From Pedosphaera sp. (GTDB lineage Bacteria > Verrucomicrobiota > Verrucomicrobiia > Limisphaerales > UBA9464), in NCBI GenBank assembly GCA_009695205.1, contig SIBK01000005.1, forward strand, positions 59,215 to 123,214: DNA of 64,000 nt, written 5' to 3'. Of the stretch, positions 57,034 through 64,000 are shown piece after piece. A program made the translations under genes and the position numbers. Under the pieces are notes generated by a model. That model saw nothing but the letters and a program-made list of their open reading frames with translations, made no database searches and had not been told where the DNA came from. How positions within the stretch are numbered: the first letter of the stretch is position 1; every line of letters begins with the position of its first letter.

Positions 57034-57590
57034 GGAGTGAGGAGTTCCGTTTCCACCGTGAAAAAAGTCTTAACCGCGCCATCGGCGTAAAGGTGGTTCT
57101 TACCTTTGCCCGGGCCGCGCGCGCCGTGGAATTCGGCCTTGTCGCTAAACAGGGCAATGCCGTTCTCCTTCAGTTGCAGGCCCATCACGCGAGCGGCGTC
57201 GGCTCGCTGGCCGTTGAGAAGAAAGTTCCAGAAGTAGCTCGATCCGGTGTCTTCGAAAAGCCGCTGCCGATCCGAGGGACAACGCAGCACGCTGGGACTG
57301 CCCAACTGGGGTCCGATGACCCGATCGACGGAGTTGCTGATGATCCCGTTGCCGCTCTTGCCGCGATTCAACATCACTGGAAAGCGGTTGCCGTTGTCAT
57401 CCAGATACAGCCGCAGCGCCAGGCCCACCTGCTTGAGATTCGACAAGCACGCCGTCGCCCGCGCGCGTTCGGTTGCTTTGCCGGTCGCGGGCAGCAGTAG
57501 CCCGGCGATCAATGCGATGATCGCGAAGACTACGAGGAGTTCGATCAGGGTGAAGGCGCTTCGCAAGGAGCGATGATGCGGCGGATTCAT
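57030..57590 (-). CDS. Pseudopilin-like protein with type IV prepilin leader
   Basis: A 186-residue protein with a prepilin cleavage and methylation motif ([24 protein letters not shown]) and a C-terminal domain ending [12 protein letters not shown], a hallmark of the large Verrucomicrobia/Planctomycete pseudopilin family. It would be processed by a prepilin peptidase and inserted in the inner membrane. It overlaps both neighbours by 4 nt, tying it to the ABC genes. Confidence 0.88.
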   Translation of the reverse strand: MNPPHHRSLRSAFTLIELLVVFAIIALIAGLLLPATGKATERARATACLSNLKQVGLALRLYLDDNGNRFPVMLNRGKSGNGIISNSVDRVIGPQLGSPSVLRCPSDRQRLFEDTGSSYFWNFLLNGQRADAARVMGLQLKENGIALFSDKAEFHGARGPGKGKNHLYADGAVKTFFTVETELLTP

Positions 57591-58222
57591 TCGCCGCGCT
57601 GGGGCCGTCTGCTGCGGAAAAGCCTGCCAGATTCCATGCTGCGCTGCATCTCCTCGAGCACGGGCTGGAGCTCGGCTTTTGTCTCCGCTGAACCCTGGTC
57701 GAGGAACGTCTTCACGCCGAGCTTCACCATCTTGTCGCGCAGTTCCGTACTGATTTCAGGCGCCTGAATTGTGCCGGTGTTCCCCGACGGGTCTGTGTCG
57801 CCCTGCGGCTGTGTCTCTCGCAGGCGGCGGAGCGAGTCCTCGATGGCCTTGCGGCGTTTGTCCTCCGGCATTTTCTCGAAGGCGAGGAGCATCTGGTTGA
57901 ATCCGGCGGGCACCGTGAGTTCCAGAAATTCGCCTTTCTCCGCTTCGTCCATCCGGCGGAACCATGCGGCGAATTCCCGGTCCAGGCGCGCGGCGCGGCG
58001 GTCCTCGGGCGATAGCGCGTTGAGCATTGTCGCCAGCGTTCGCAGCGCCTGACGGCGTGCTTCCGGCGACAGCTTGGCGAAATCTACGCCGCGCAGATAG
58101 GCGCGGACTTTCTCAGGAGTGACCTTAAAATGTCGCGCTACCGTAAAACCGCCGAGCGCGATCACCCACGCGATCACCAGGGCGGCCAGGGCGATGATCA
58201 GCGGGCGGCGGCGGGGCGACAT
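57587..58222 (-). CDS. Hypothetical single-pass membrane protein
   Basis: A 211-residue protein with one N-terminal transmembrane segment ([20 protein letters not shown]), then a soluble, helical, charged domain with paired motifs ([25 protein letters not shown]) and a disordered Gly/Asp/Thr linker. I do not recognise the family. It is first in the operon and overlaps the pseudopilin gene by ATGA, so it probably acts with the transporter. Confidence 0.75.
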   Translation of the reverse strand: MSPRRRPLIIALAALVIAWVIALGGFTVARHFKVTPEKVRAYLRGVDFAKLSPEARRQALRTLATMLNALSPEDRRAARLDREFAAWFRRMDEAEKGEFLELTVPAGFNQMLLAFEKMPEDKRRKAIEDSLRRLRETQPQGDTDPSGNTGTIQAPEISTELRDKMVKLGVKTFLDQGSAETKAELQPVLEEMQRSMESGRLFRSRRPQRGE

Positions 58223-58327
58223 TGCCGGGGAAGTTAGCGAGGAATCGGCAGTCTGCCAACTGTCGAGGCTTGGGTGATCAGAAACCCCTCCTTCAAAAGT
58301 CTGTCACCGAGAGGACGCCAGAGTGTT

Positions 58328-58355
58328 TTGACCTTTCGGACTCTCTGGCTTTTAT
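58328..58355 (+). promoter_or_regulatory. Candidate promoter of the glycosyltransferase gene
   Basis: TTGACC (58328) and TTTTAT (58350) are spaced by 16 nt and lie 25 nt before the proposed start. The -35 matches 5 of 6 consensus bases; the -10 matches 4 of 6. Confidence 0.35.
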
Positions 58356-58379
58356 GGCTTGCGCCAGATTGAAGAATCG

Positions 58380-59555
58380 ATGATGCCTTTCTTTCGGATC
58401 ATGTCTCATCGACTCCTTGTTTTTTCGCACGCCGCCGTCCTGGGTGTGAACCGGGCTCTTTTCTGGAAGATTTCTGAGGTTTCCAACACCCAGGTGCGCT
58501 TGATCGTTCCGCAGTCTTGGAAAGGCGATTTGATCGCGGATCTTCAGTTTCATAGTGAGCCGGAGGATCGCCGGATCGAGGTTGTCCCCCTGCCGGTTGC
58601 TTTTTCGGGAAAGGGTTCTTTCTTTTTTTACTCCCAGAGTTTGAAAAAACATATCTCCGACTTTCGACCGGACCATGTCTTCGTTTACGAAGAGCCGTGG
58701 AGCTTTTCTGTGTTGCAAGCGTTCTGGGCTGCGCGTGGGTATTCGCGTTCATTTTTCACAAACCAAAACTTGAAGAAAAAGCTCCCGCTCCCCTTCGAAT
58801 TATTACAGCGCTGGATTTTTTCCAATGCGGATCACGGGTACACCGTTTCTGATGAAACAGCAGACGTTCTGCGGTGGAAGGGCGATCAGGGTGAGATCCG
58901 GCTTCTTCCCTTCTCATATGATCCAACGCTCTTTTACCCGCGTTCCGACGCGGAACGGACACAGCGTCGCGAGTCACTCGGATTGGGCCGAGATGATTTC
59001 ATCATTTCCTATTTCGGGCGGATGCAGCCCGAGAAAGGGATTGATGATTTGGTCGAAGCGATCTTTAAGGCGGAAGGCGAGCCTGATCTTAAACGAGCAC
59101 GCTTTCTAATCGTGGGTAACGGGAGACTGCTTGAAAGTACCCGGCAGAAACTGAGCCCCCTCATCCCTCATCGAGTTACTGTTTTACCAGCTGTTCCTCA
59201 TCATCAAGTCCCCGAAGTTCTCTCGGCCGTTGACATCCTTTCACTCCCTTCACGAACGACAAAAACCTGGAAGGAACAATTCGGCCGAATTCTTATCGAA
59301 GCGATGGCTTGCGGCGCCGCCACGGTAGGATCTGACTCAGGAGAGATCCCTCATCTCATTCGAAAAACCAAAGGGGGTTTGGTATTTCATGAAGGCGATC
59401 CGAACGACCTTCTAAAACAGTGGGTGACACTTGCAAGGGATCCGGCGCTGCTGCTTGAAAAAAAGACGCTCGGTCAGCGTTATGTTTCCAGCAATTTCAC
59501 CCACGATGCGGTTGCAAGGAGTTTTATCGGGAAACTCGGTTTTCAGCTCAAGTAA
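58380..59555 (+). CDS. GT4-family glycosyltransferase
   Basis: A ~391-residue group 1 glycosyltransferase with GT-B fold. The C-terminal nucleotide-sugar domain shows YFGRMQPEKGIDDLVEA, VGNGRLLES and the E-x7-E-like segment FGRILIEAMACGAATVGSDSGEIPH. It probably builds a surface glycan. ATGs at 58380, 58383 and 58401 (MSHRLLVFSHAAV) are all possible; the track's TTG is less likely. Its base composition is more AT-rich than neighbouring genes, suggesting acquisition. Confidence 0.87.
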   Translation: MMPFFRIMSHRLLVFSHAAVLGVNRALFWKISEVSNTQVRLIVPQSWKGDLIADLQFHSEPEDRRIEVVPLPVAFSGKGSFFFYSQSLKKHISDFRPDHVFVYEEPWSFSVLQAFWAARGYSRSFFTNQNLKKKLPLPFELLQRWIFSNADHGYTVSDETADVLRWKGDQGEIRLLPFSYDPTLFYPRSDAERTQRRESLGLGRDDFIISYFGRMQPEKGIDDLVEAIFKAEGEPDLKRARFLIVGNGRLLESTRQKLSPLIPHRVTVLPAVPHHQVPEVLSAVDILSLPSRTTKTWKEQFGRILIEAMACGAATVGSDSGEIPHLIRKTKGGLVFHEGDPNDLLKQWVTLARDPALLLEKKTLGQRYVSSNFTHDAVARSFIGKLGFQLK

Positions 59556-59611
59556 CTCGAGTATTCACTTCAAATGGCCACAGCCACCCAGGATGACGGA
59601 GTTCATGGTTT

Positions 59612-60134
59612 TCACGATCGTATCTCTTCTGAAATCATTCGAGCCAGCCCGTCTTCAAGTGAGATCTTGGGCCGCCAGCCAAGTGCAAATAAAGGCTTAA
59701 AATCGACGGAGCTGTTCATCACCTCGTTCGCCCGGTAGGGCAATGCGCCCCATTTCAGAACCGTCAATGATCCCGGAACCATGGTTGTGATCATTTCAAC
59801 AATCTCTCGAATTGAAATTGTTTTGCCAGAGCCGACTTCAAAAGAAAAGTATCCCGGTTCACGTTGAACGCTTGAATTCAAGATCCTGTCGAAGGCGTCG
59901 ACAACGTCATCGATATATATAAAGTCACGCTTCTGTAATCCTTCAGTCAGCTGTATGCTTGTTTCCTTATTCAGAAGATGATCAACAATCATGCTTAAGA
60001 ACTTTGTTTTATCGTCGAGAGGCCCAAAAAAATACTCCAAGACCTGATGCCACCCAGCGTCGCATAAGGTGACTCCCAAGAAAGCCCGTGCCACCGGTAA
60101 TTAAGATCTTTTGGTGTGAACTATCAGCGATCAT
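59612..60134 (-). pseudogene. Extended SDR (NAD-dependent epimerase/dehydratase), internally deleted
   Basis: The ATG at 60134 starts a normal Rossmann N-terminus (KILITGGTGFLGSHLMRR) that soon runs to a stop in its own frame. In the next frame the sequence resumes in the C-terminal half of an extended SDR (YFFGPLDDKTKFLSMIVDH, QKRDFIYIDDVVDAFDRI). About 130 residues that normally lie between, including the YxxxK catalytic site, are missing. The 160-residue track ORF is therefore a relic. It lies convergent to the glycosyltransferase, as part of a former glycan locus. Confidence 0.75.
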
Positions 60135-60299
60135 TCAATACATCCTCGAGCATGGCACTGGAAATTAGCAAGAGCAGTCTGCCGCACGTTGCGTCGGATC
60201 GATTATCTAATGTCTGCGCCTTCGCGTGAAACGGATGCCTTGGAACAAATCTCTCGTGCTTTCTGAGAAAATAAAGCCTGGCAACCCTCGAATCCAACC

Positions 60300-62405
60300 T
60301 CAGTTCCGCAACCACTCCACGACCGCAACTCGATCGTCTTTTTCGCTCACTTCCTTTAGCTTGCCGGTCCCCAATGCCAGCAGCCCCGTGACATCGCCAT
60401 ACTTCGCAGCGCCGGGAAGGAAATCCGGTGAACGGAGGTCGAGCACTTGGCCGAATCGGAAGCGGCCGATATGGATGGCTGCGCGATCGATTGTGGTTCC
60501 AGCCTGTGCGCGGACCGCCGCCGCAATCGGTCCGGTGCCGTCGAGCGCGACCAGGCTGATTTGCTTCGAGGGGCGGTCATTCCCGCGGATGTACTTGATC
60601 GCGGTCAGCACGTCATGGACTCGATGGGCGAACAGCGCGGGATTGTAGCCCAAGGTGTAGGCGGCCGCTTCGCGCGGGTTCGCGACACGGGGGGTCTGCG
60701 TGAGCGGCTTCCCGTCGGCGAGGAATTCGCCCTGATACAGCAAGTCGAGACCGACAACGGTGGCGCCCGAGTCCACGAGCTTCTGGATTTCCGGTTGGAG
60801 CGAACCGTCCTCCGCGAACAGGCCTGCTTTGCCTGTGGATGCAAGCCAGAGGACGGTGTGTCCATTCCATTGCTTCGGGTAGCAGAACACGGCGGGCAGC
60901 TCCTCGTGGTAGGTCGTGTTCCGCAGCAGCCCAGTCATTTGAATCCAGCTGCCTTGGTCCCGCTTGGCCGTCATTTCCCAGGATGCTTCTCCGGCATCGT
61001 CGAGCCCGCCGTCGAGGACAATATCCCAGGCCGCACGGAGCAGTTCGCGATGGCGCTCCGGCGATTTCGTAGCGAGTTCGGCGAGCTGTTTCTCCGCATC
61101 CTCGTGCCAAAACTGCAACAGGCGGCGTTCGAAGTCGGGGTCGGCTGCCCGAGGCGCGGGATGCTGAGCGTCCCAAACGGTCAACTGCGCCCCCGTAAGC
61201 CGGGGATAATCGCGTTCGATGACCGGCTCTGGCTGGCCGAGTTTGAAGTGCCGGTTCAGCCATCCGTAAAAGGCGGAACGAGAGACGGCGTTGTAGTTGT
61301 GCGGGAAATGTTCCCCTCGCTTCAACATCACATTGTCCGGCGCGTCCAGGAAGGCGTAGAGCTTCTTCAGTTCGGGAAATCCCTTCGTGGACATCTCCTT
61401 GGTCCAGTCGTTGGCACACGTCATACCCAGCGGCTTGGGCGCGAAGAGGCCGGCAAACTCGATGTTGCCGGTGCCAACGCGGAGCAGGCTGGCGTTCTCG
61501 CACGTGCACCCGCCTTGCATCGAGGTGCTCACCATCACGGCGGGAAACGACAGCTTCACGCGAGGATCAATGGCTGAGACAATCATCGTCTGTGTGCCGC
61601 CGCCGCTCGCACCCGTCACAGCGATACGTTCGGGATCTACCTCGGGAAGGCTCAGCACGAAGTCGAGTGAGCGGATGGAGTTCCACGTCTGCAATCCCAT
61701 TGTGCTTTGGAGGTGCGCCTCGGCCTGTGGGCTGAAAAGGCCCCAGTTCACAGTCGTGTTCATCTCGGGCCGCTGTTTCGCAAAGCCGTGGTTGAGAGCG
61801 CTCGATATTTGCTTCGAGTCGGAGTCGCCCAGCATGTCCCACTGCCAGACCACGCAGCCCATGCGCGCGAGCTGCACGCACATCGACTGGAATCGGCTCT
61901 TGCCACCATTCTCAAATCGCTCCTCCCCGTTGGCGATCTCCCGTCGTACCTCGTCGTCTCCACTCTCGGAAAGTCGGGCATCCTTCCAGTGGCCGTGGGC
62001 GAAGAGCACCGCCGGGACTCGGCCGGTGACGTTCTTGGGACGGTACAGGTTGCCGGTGACGTAGAAACCCGGTGCGCTCTCGAAGAAAACCTTTTCCACC
62101 GTGTAGTTATCGCGATCAATGCGACCGTGGAGGACCGCGTTGAGCGAGGTCTTCGTCGGCATGGGCCACAAGCCTTGTGAAACGAGAATCTGACGGCGGA
62201 CGCGCTCGGACCGCTTCCCCCAGGCCTCCTTCGACGTCGGAGGGCTGAACGGGAAATAGCCGTCCAGATCCTTTACCGGTTGGAGCCGGAAATCGTTTGG
62301 AATCTGGCCTGCAGGCAGTGCGTGCGGCGTTTCGGCGAACACCGGCGCAGTCAGAGCCAGAGCCAGAGTAAGAGCGGGCAACGGGGAGCGGACCAGGGAA
62401 TGCAT
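60300..62405 (-). CDS. Secreted alpha/beta-hydrolase, acetylxylan esterase-like
   Basis: A 701-residue exported protein with a Sec signal (LPALTLALALTAPVFAETP). The first half has a serine-hydrolase core: PAVLFAHGHWKD, the nucleophile elbow AVTGASGGGTQ and EHFPHNYNAVSR with a candidate catalytic His. The second half repeats a hydrolase-like domain (LLYQGEF, ISLVALDGTGPIA) in which the serine elbow appears degenerate (LDGTG). It probably removes ester groups from plant or algal polysaccharides; the substrate is inferred from family resemblance. Confidence 0.78.
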   Translation of the reverse strand: MHSLVRSPLPALTLALALTAPVFAETPHALPAGQIPNDFRLQPVKDLDGYFPFSPPTSKEAWGKRSERVRRQILVSQGLWPMPTKTSLNAVLHGRIDRDNYTVEKVFFESAPGFYVTGNLYRPKNVTGRVPAVLFAHGHWKDARLSESGDDEVRREIANGEERFENGGKSRFQSMCVQLARMGCVVWQWDMLGDSDSKQISSALNHGFAKQRPEMNTTVNWGLFSPQAEAHLQSTMGLQTWNSIRSLDFVLSLPEVDPERIAVTGASGGGTQTMIVSAIDPRVKLSFPAVMVSTSMQGGCTCENASLLRVGTGNIEFAGLFAPKPLGMTCANDWTKEMSTKGFPELKKLYAFLDAPDNVMLKRGEHFPHNYNAVSRSAFYGWLNRHFKLGQPEPVIERDYPRLTGAQLTVWDAQHPAPRAADPDFERRLLQFWHEDAEKQLAELATKSPERHRELLRAAWDIVLDGGLDDAGEASWEMTAKRDQGSWIQMTGLLRNTTYHEELPAVFCYPKQWNGHTVLWLASTGKAGLFAEDGSLQPEIQKLVDSGATVVGLDLLYQGEFLADGKPLTQTPRVANPREAAAYTLGYNPALFAHRVHDVLTAIKYIRGNDRPSKQISLVALDGTGPIAAAVRAQAGTTIDRAAIHIGRFRFGQVLDLRSPDFLPGAAKYGDVTGLLALGTGKLKEVSEKDDRVAVVEWLRN

Positions 62406-62411
62406 GGACGG

Positions 62412-62439
62412 ATCCTAGCAAATCGGACGACACTGACAA
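62412..62439 (-). promoter_or_regulatory. Candidate promoter of the secreted hydrolase gene
   Basis: On the minus strand TTGTCA and TAGGAT are separated by 16 nt, and TAGGAT ends 6 nt before the ATG at 62405. If real, transcription would begin at or next to the start codon, giving a leaderless mRNA. Confidence 0.3.
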
Positions 62440-62612
62440 TCACTCTGTTAGCATTGGATTTAATATAATTTCCCCGGATTGAATCGGCTGACGTGGCTGA
62501 AAAGACATTCTGTATCAGAGGAATCCAAATTTGTTCACCTGGGGAGAGCTCAGGTCGCGGGGCCGATCGACAAGTCCCCTATATTTCGCCTCCGTATCGT
62601 GGGAAGTGGATT

Positions 62613-63347
62613 CTAGAAATGGGAGGGGCTGCTGCGCAGCGGCGCAGTCAATTCCGATAGTCGCACTTGCTGACGTCCCTGGTCATTGAAGTTGGTGGGG
62701 TCAAGCCAATGTACGAACGCTCGCTCGAGCGCGGGCCACTCGTGGTCGAGGACCGAATACCAAGCGGTGTCGCGGCTGCGTCCTTTGTACACGGTCGCCT
62801 GACGAAATACGCCTTCAAAGGACATCCCCAGGCGTTGCGCGGCGGAGCGGGATTTTGCGTTCAGGGCATCGCACTTCCACTCGTACCGTCGGTATCCGAG
62901 CGCGAAAGCCGTCCGCATCATCAGGAACATCGACTCGGTTGCCGCAGGCGTTCGCTGGAGGCGAAGAGAGAAATTTAGATGGCCCACTTCGATTGAACCG
63001 CCCTCTGGCACAATTCGCAGGTAGGCAGCCAATCCGAGCGCGTCGCCGGTGTTCGGGTCGACGATGGCGAAAAACAGGGGATCGCTGCTGCGCGCGCAAT
63101 CCGTCAGCCACTCACCGTAGATCTCTGGTGATTTGAACGGGCCGTACGGAAGGTATGTCCACATTGAACCCTCTCGATCCAGCGAATTCTCACGGTGCAA
63201 ACTCGCTGCATGAGTTGCGGGCTCCAATGGTTCCATCCGACAGGTGCGTCCACCCATGGGTTGCCTCGCGGGCCGCGGCGGCGGATTCCAACCGGGGAGA
63301 GAAGGCCCCACGGGCTGGCCGAGTTGATTTTGTACAGGCGTCAGCAT
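62613..63347 (-). CDS. GNAT-family N-acetyltransferase
   Basis: A 244-residue acetyltransferase of the RimJ/RimL-like GNAT group. Core text is GLAAYLRIVPEGGSIEVGHLNF, AATESMFLMMRTAFALGYRRYEWKCDALN and NAKSRSAAQRLGMSFEGVFRQATVYKGRSRDT-type sequence, a close match to the family consensus. The target is unknown. The first ~60 residues carry basic, proline-rich text; the start is uncertain. Confidence 0.85.
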   Translation of the reverse strand: MLTPVQNQLGQPVGPSLPGWNPPPRPARQPMGGRTCRMEPLEPATHAASLHRENSLDREGSMWTYLPYGPFKSPEIYGEWLTDCARSSDPLFFAIVDPNTGDALGLAAYLRIVPEGGSIEVGHLNFSLRLQRTPAATESMFLMMRTAFALGYRRYEWKCDALNAKSRSAAQRLGMSFEGVFRQATVYKGRSRDTAWYSVLDHEWPALERAFVHWLDPTNFNDQGRQQVRLSELTAPLRSSPSHF

Positions 63348-63420
63348 TTTGCAAAATGGGGTTCGATTAATTCACCGAAGCGATCGCAACACGCGAAAAC
63401 ACCCGACGTGACAATCACCG

Positions 63421-64000
63421 CTATTTGTCGGATTTCGGAGGGCGCTTCCATTCCACGCGCGGTGGTTCCGCAAGACCGAGTACCCGGTAACTTGTGCGAA
63501 AGTGCATCTTGGCAACTTTTGGCAACGCATTGGCTCCATGACGCGCCACGTAGTCGCGCGCCGCTTTTTCAACGGCGGCGGACGCCCCTTTGGGCAATTC
63601 GATCCCGGACTCTTTCCCAAGGCGGTCGAGCCGGGTCACGAACTCGTGGCGCGCCAAGATCGAGGCGGCGGCCACCGCAATGTCCTCCTCGGCACGGTGA
63701 CGTTGAACGAGCTCGAGTTCACGGCCCAGCGAAAGCAGTGCCTTAGCTACCGTTTCCTTGCTGGAGGCAAATTGATCGCTGATCGCCCGGACGGGCAGGG
63801 GATCCATGCGATGCCTCTGCAGCATGAGGTTTTCGATGACGCGCGCGTGGCCCCAAGCGAGGACGGCATTGACGCTTCGCATCTTGGCATGAAGCCGGTT
63901 ATAGGCTTCATTTCCGATCGGTACTACTGTGTGCACGCACCCGGGAGTTTCCTGGATCCGTTCGGCGAGCTCTCCGATCCGACGATCATTGCCAATGCTT
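63421..64000 (-). CDS. rnhC: Ribonuclease HIII, 5' end outside window
   Basis: The frame stays open to the window edge, so the N-terminus and first catalytic residues are missing. Visible C-terminal two-thirds: DRRIGELAERI, EAYNRLHAKMRSVNAVLAWGHA, HRAEEDIAVAAASILARHEF and LPKGASAAVEKAARDYV, all RNase HIII signatures. It removes RNA from RNA-DNA hybrids. The stretch from 63937 reads in frame through S-I-G-N-D, so the track start at 63936 is internal. Confidence 0.88.
   Translation of the reverse strand, partial: SIGNDRRIGELAERIQETPGCVHTVVPIGNEAYNRLHAKMRSVNAVLAWGHARVIENLMLQRHRMDPLPVRAISDQFASSKETVAKALLSLGRELELVQRHRAEEDIAVAAASILARHEFVTRLDRLGKESGIELPKGASAAVEKAARDYVARHGANALPKVAKMHFRTSYRVLGLAEPPRVEWKRPPKSDK

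Noticed and set aside
56077-57500. Plus-strand ORFs of 337 and 311 residues
   Set aside because: Both are antisense to the ABC ATPase and pseudopilin genes, which have clear motifs.
60447-61577. Plus-strand 376-residue ORF
   Set aside because: It mirrors the secreted hydrolase gene and its translation shows no domain features.

Overview
The window looks like a piece of chromosome from a moderately high-GC Verrucomicrobiota bacterium, probably near the Pedosphaera/Limisphaera lineage. That placement is inferred from gene content: a secreted DUF1549/DUF1553 protein paired with a DUF1501 protein, a ThuA protein carrying a TIGR03067-like domain, an adenosylcobalamin-dependent ribonucleotide reductase, many Tat- or Sec-exported proteins, a Verrucomicrobia-style pseudopilin and an unusually short ATP synthase delta subunit. 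No rRNA, complete tRNA, IS element, prophage or CRISPR array was recognised. Most of the sequence is housekeeping, tightly packed, with many 4-nt ATGA/GTGA overlaps that imply translational coupling.

Layout. 1-2706: 3' part of an AddB-like helicase/nuclease. 2732-8982 (minus): one long co-directional run rhaA, sugar ABC ATPase, two permeases, dapB, folK. 8983-9406: intergenic, repeat-like. 9407-10957: B12-binding radical SAM protein. 11165-16622 (minus): M28 peptidase, DUF1549/1553 protein, DUF1501 protein. 16830-21535 (minus): ThuA protein, then a DUF2064-RapA fusion. 21763-22158 (minus): crcB with a structured leader. 22568-29449: complete F1Fo ATP synthase operon (B-E-F-H-A-G-D-C), preceded by a Rex/CRP-type palindrome and closed by a strong terminator. 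29560-34965: two hypothetical genes, a disrupted gntP-type permease, a RidA protein, a TIM-barrel isomerase, yraN and rnhB. 34975-40386 (minus): yicC, gmk, coaC, a sensor kinase, a sigma-54 response regulator and a small membrane protein, chained by overlaps or short gaps. 40812-44000: nrdJ. 44190-47952: sugar isomerase, HIT protein, phoH, ybeY, recO. 47961-48854 (minus): a decayed hemolysin III gene and a small ORF. 48883-55176: bifunctional nuclease, holA, radical SAM, oxidoreductase, rph, phosphatase, prmA. 55252-58222 (minus): hypothetical, pseudopilin, ABC ATPase, ABC permease. 58380-60134: a glycosyltransferase and a deleted epimerase relic in AT-richer DNA. 60300-64000 (minus): secreted esterase-like hydrolase, GNAT acetyltransferase, and the 3' part of rnhC.

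No single obvious new defence or biosynthetic system emerged. The most notable observations are the DUF2064-RapA fusion coupled to a ThuA gene, the redox-type operator before the ATP synthase operon, three genes broken in different ways (gntP by one in-frame TAG, hemolysin III by a TGA plus a frameshift, an epimerase by an internal deletion), candidate control elements before crcB and nrdJ, a coding minisatellite in nrdJ, and a pseudopilin locked into an ABC-transporter operon. All family calls come from reading the translations by eye; no database search was run.
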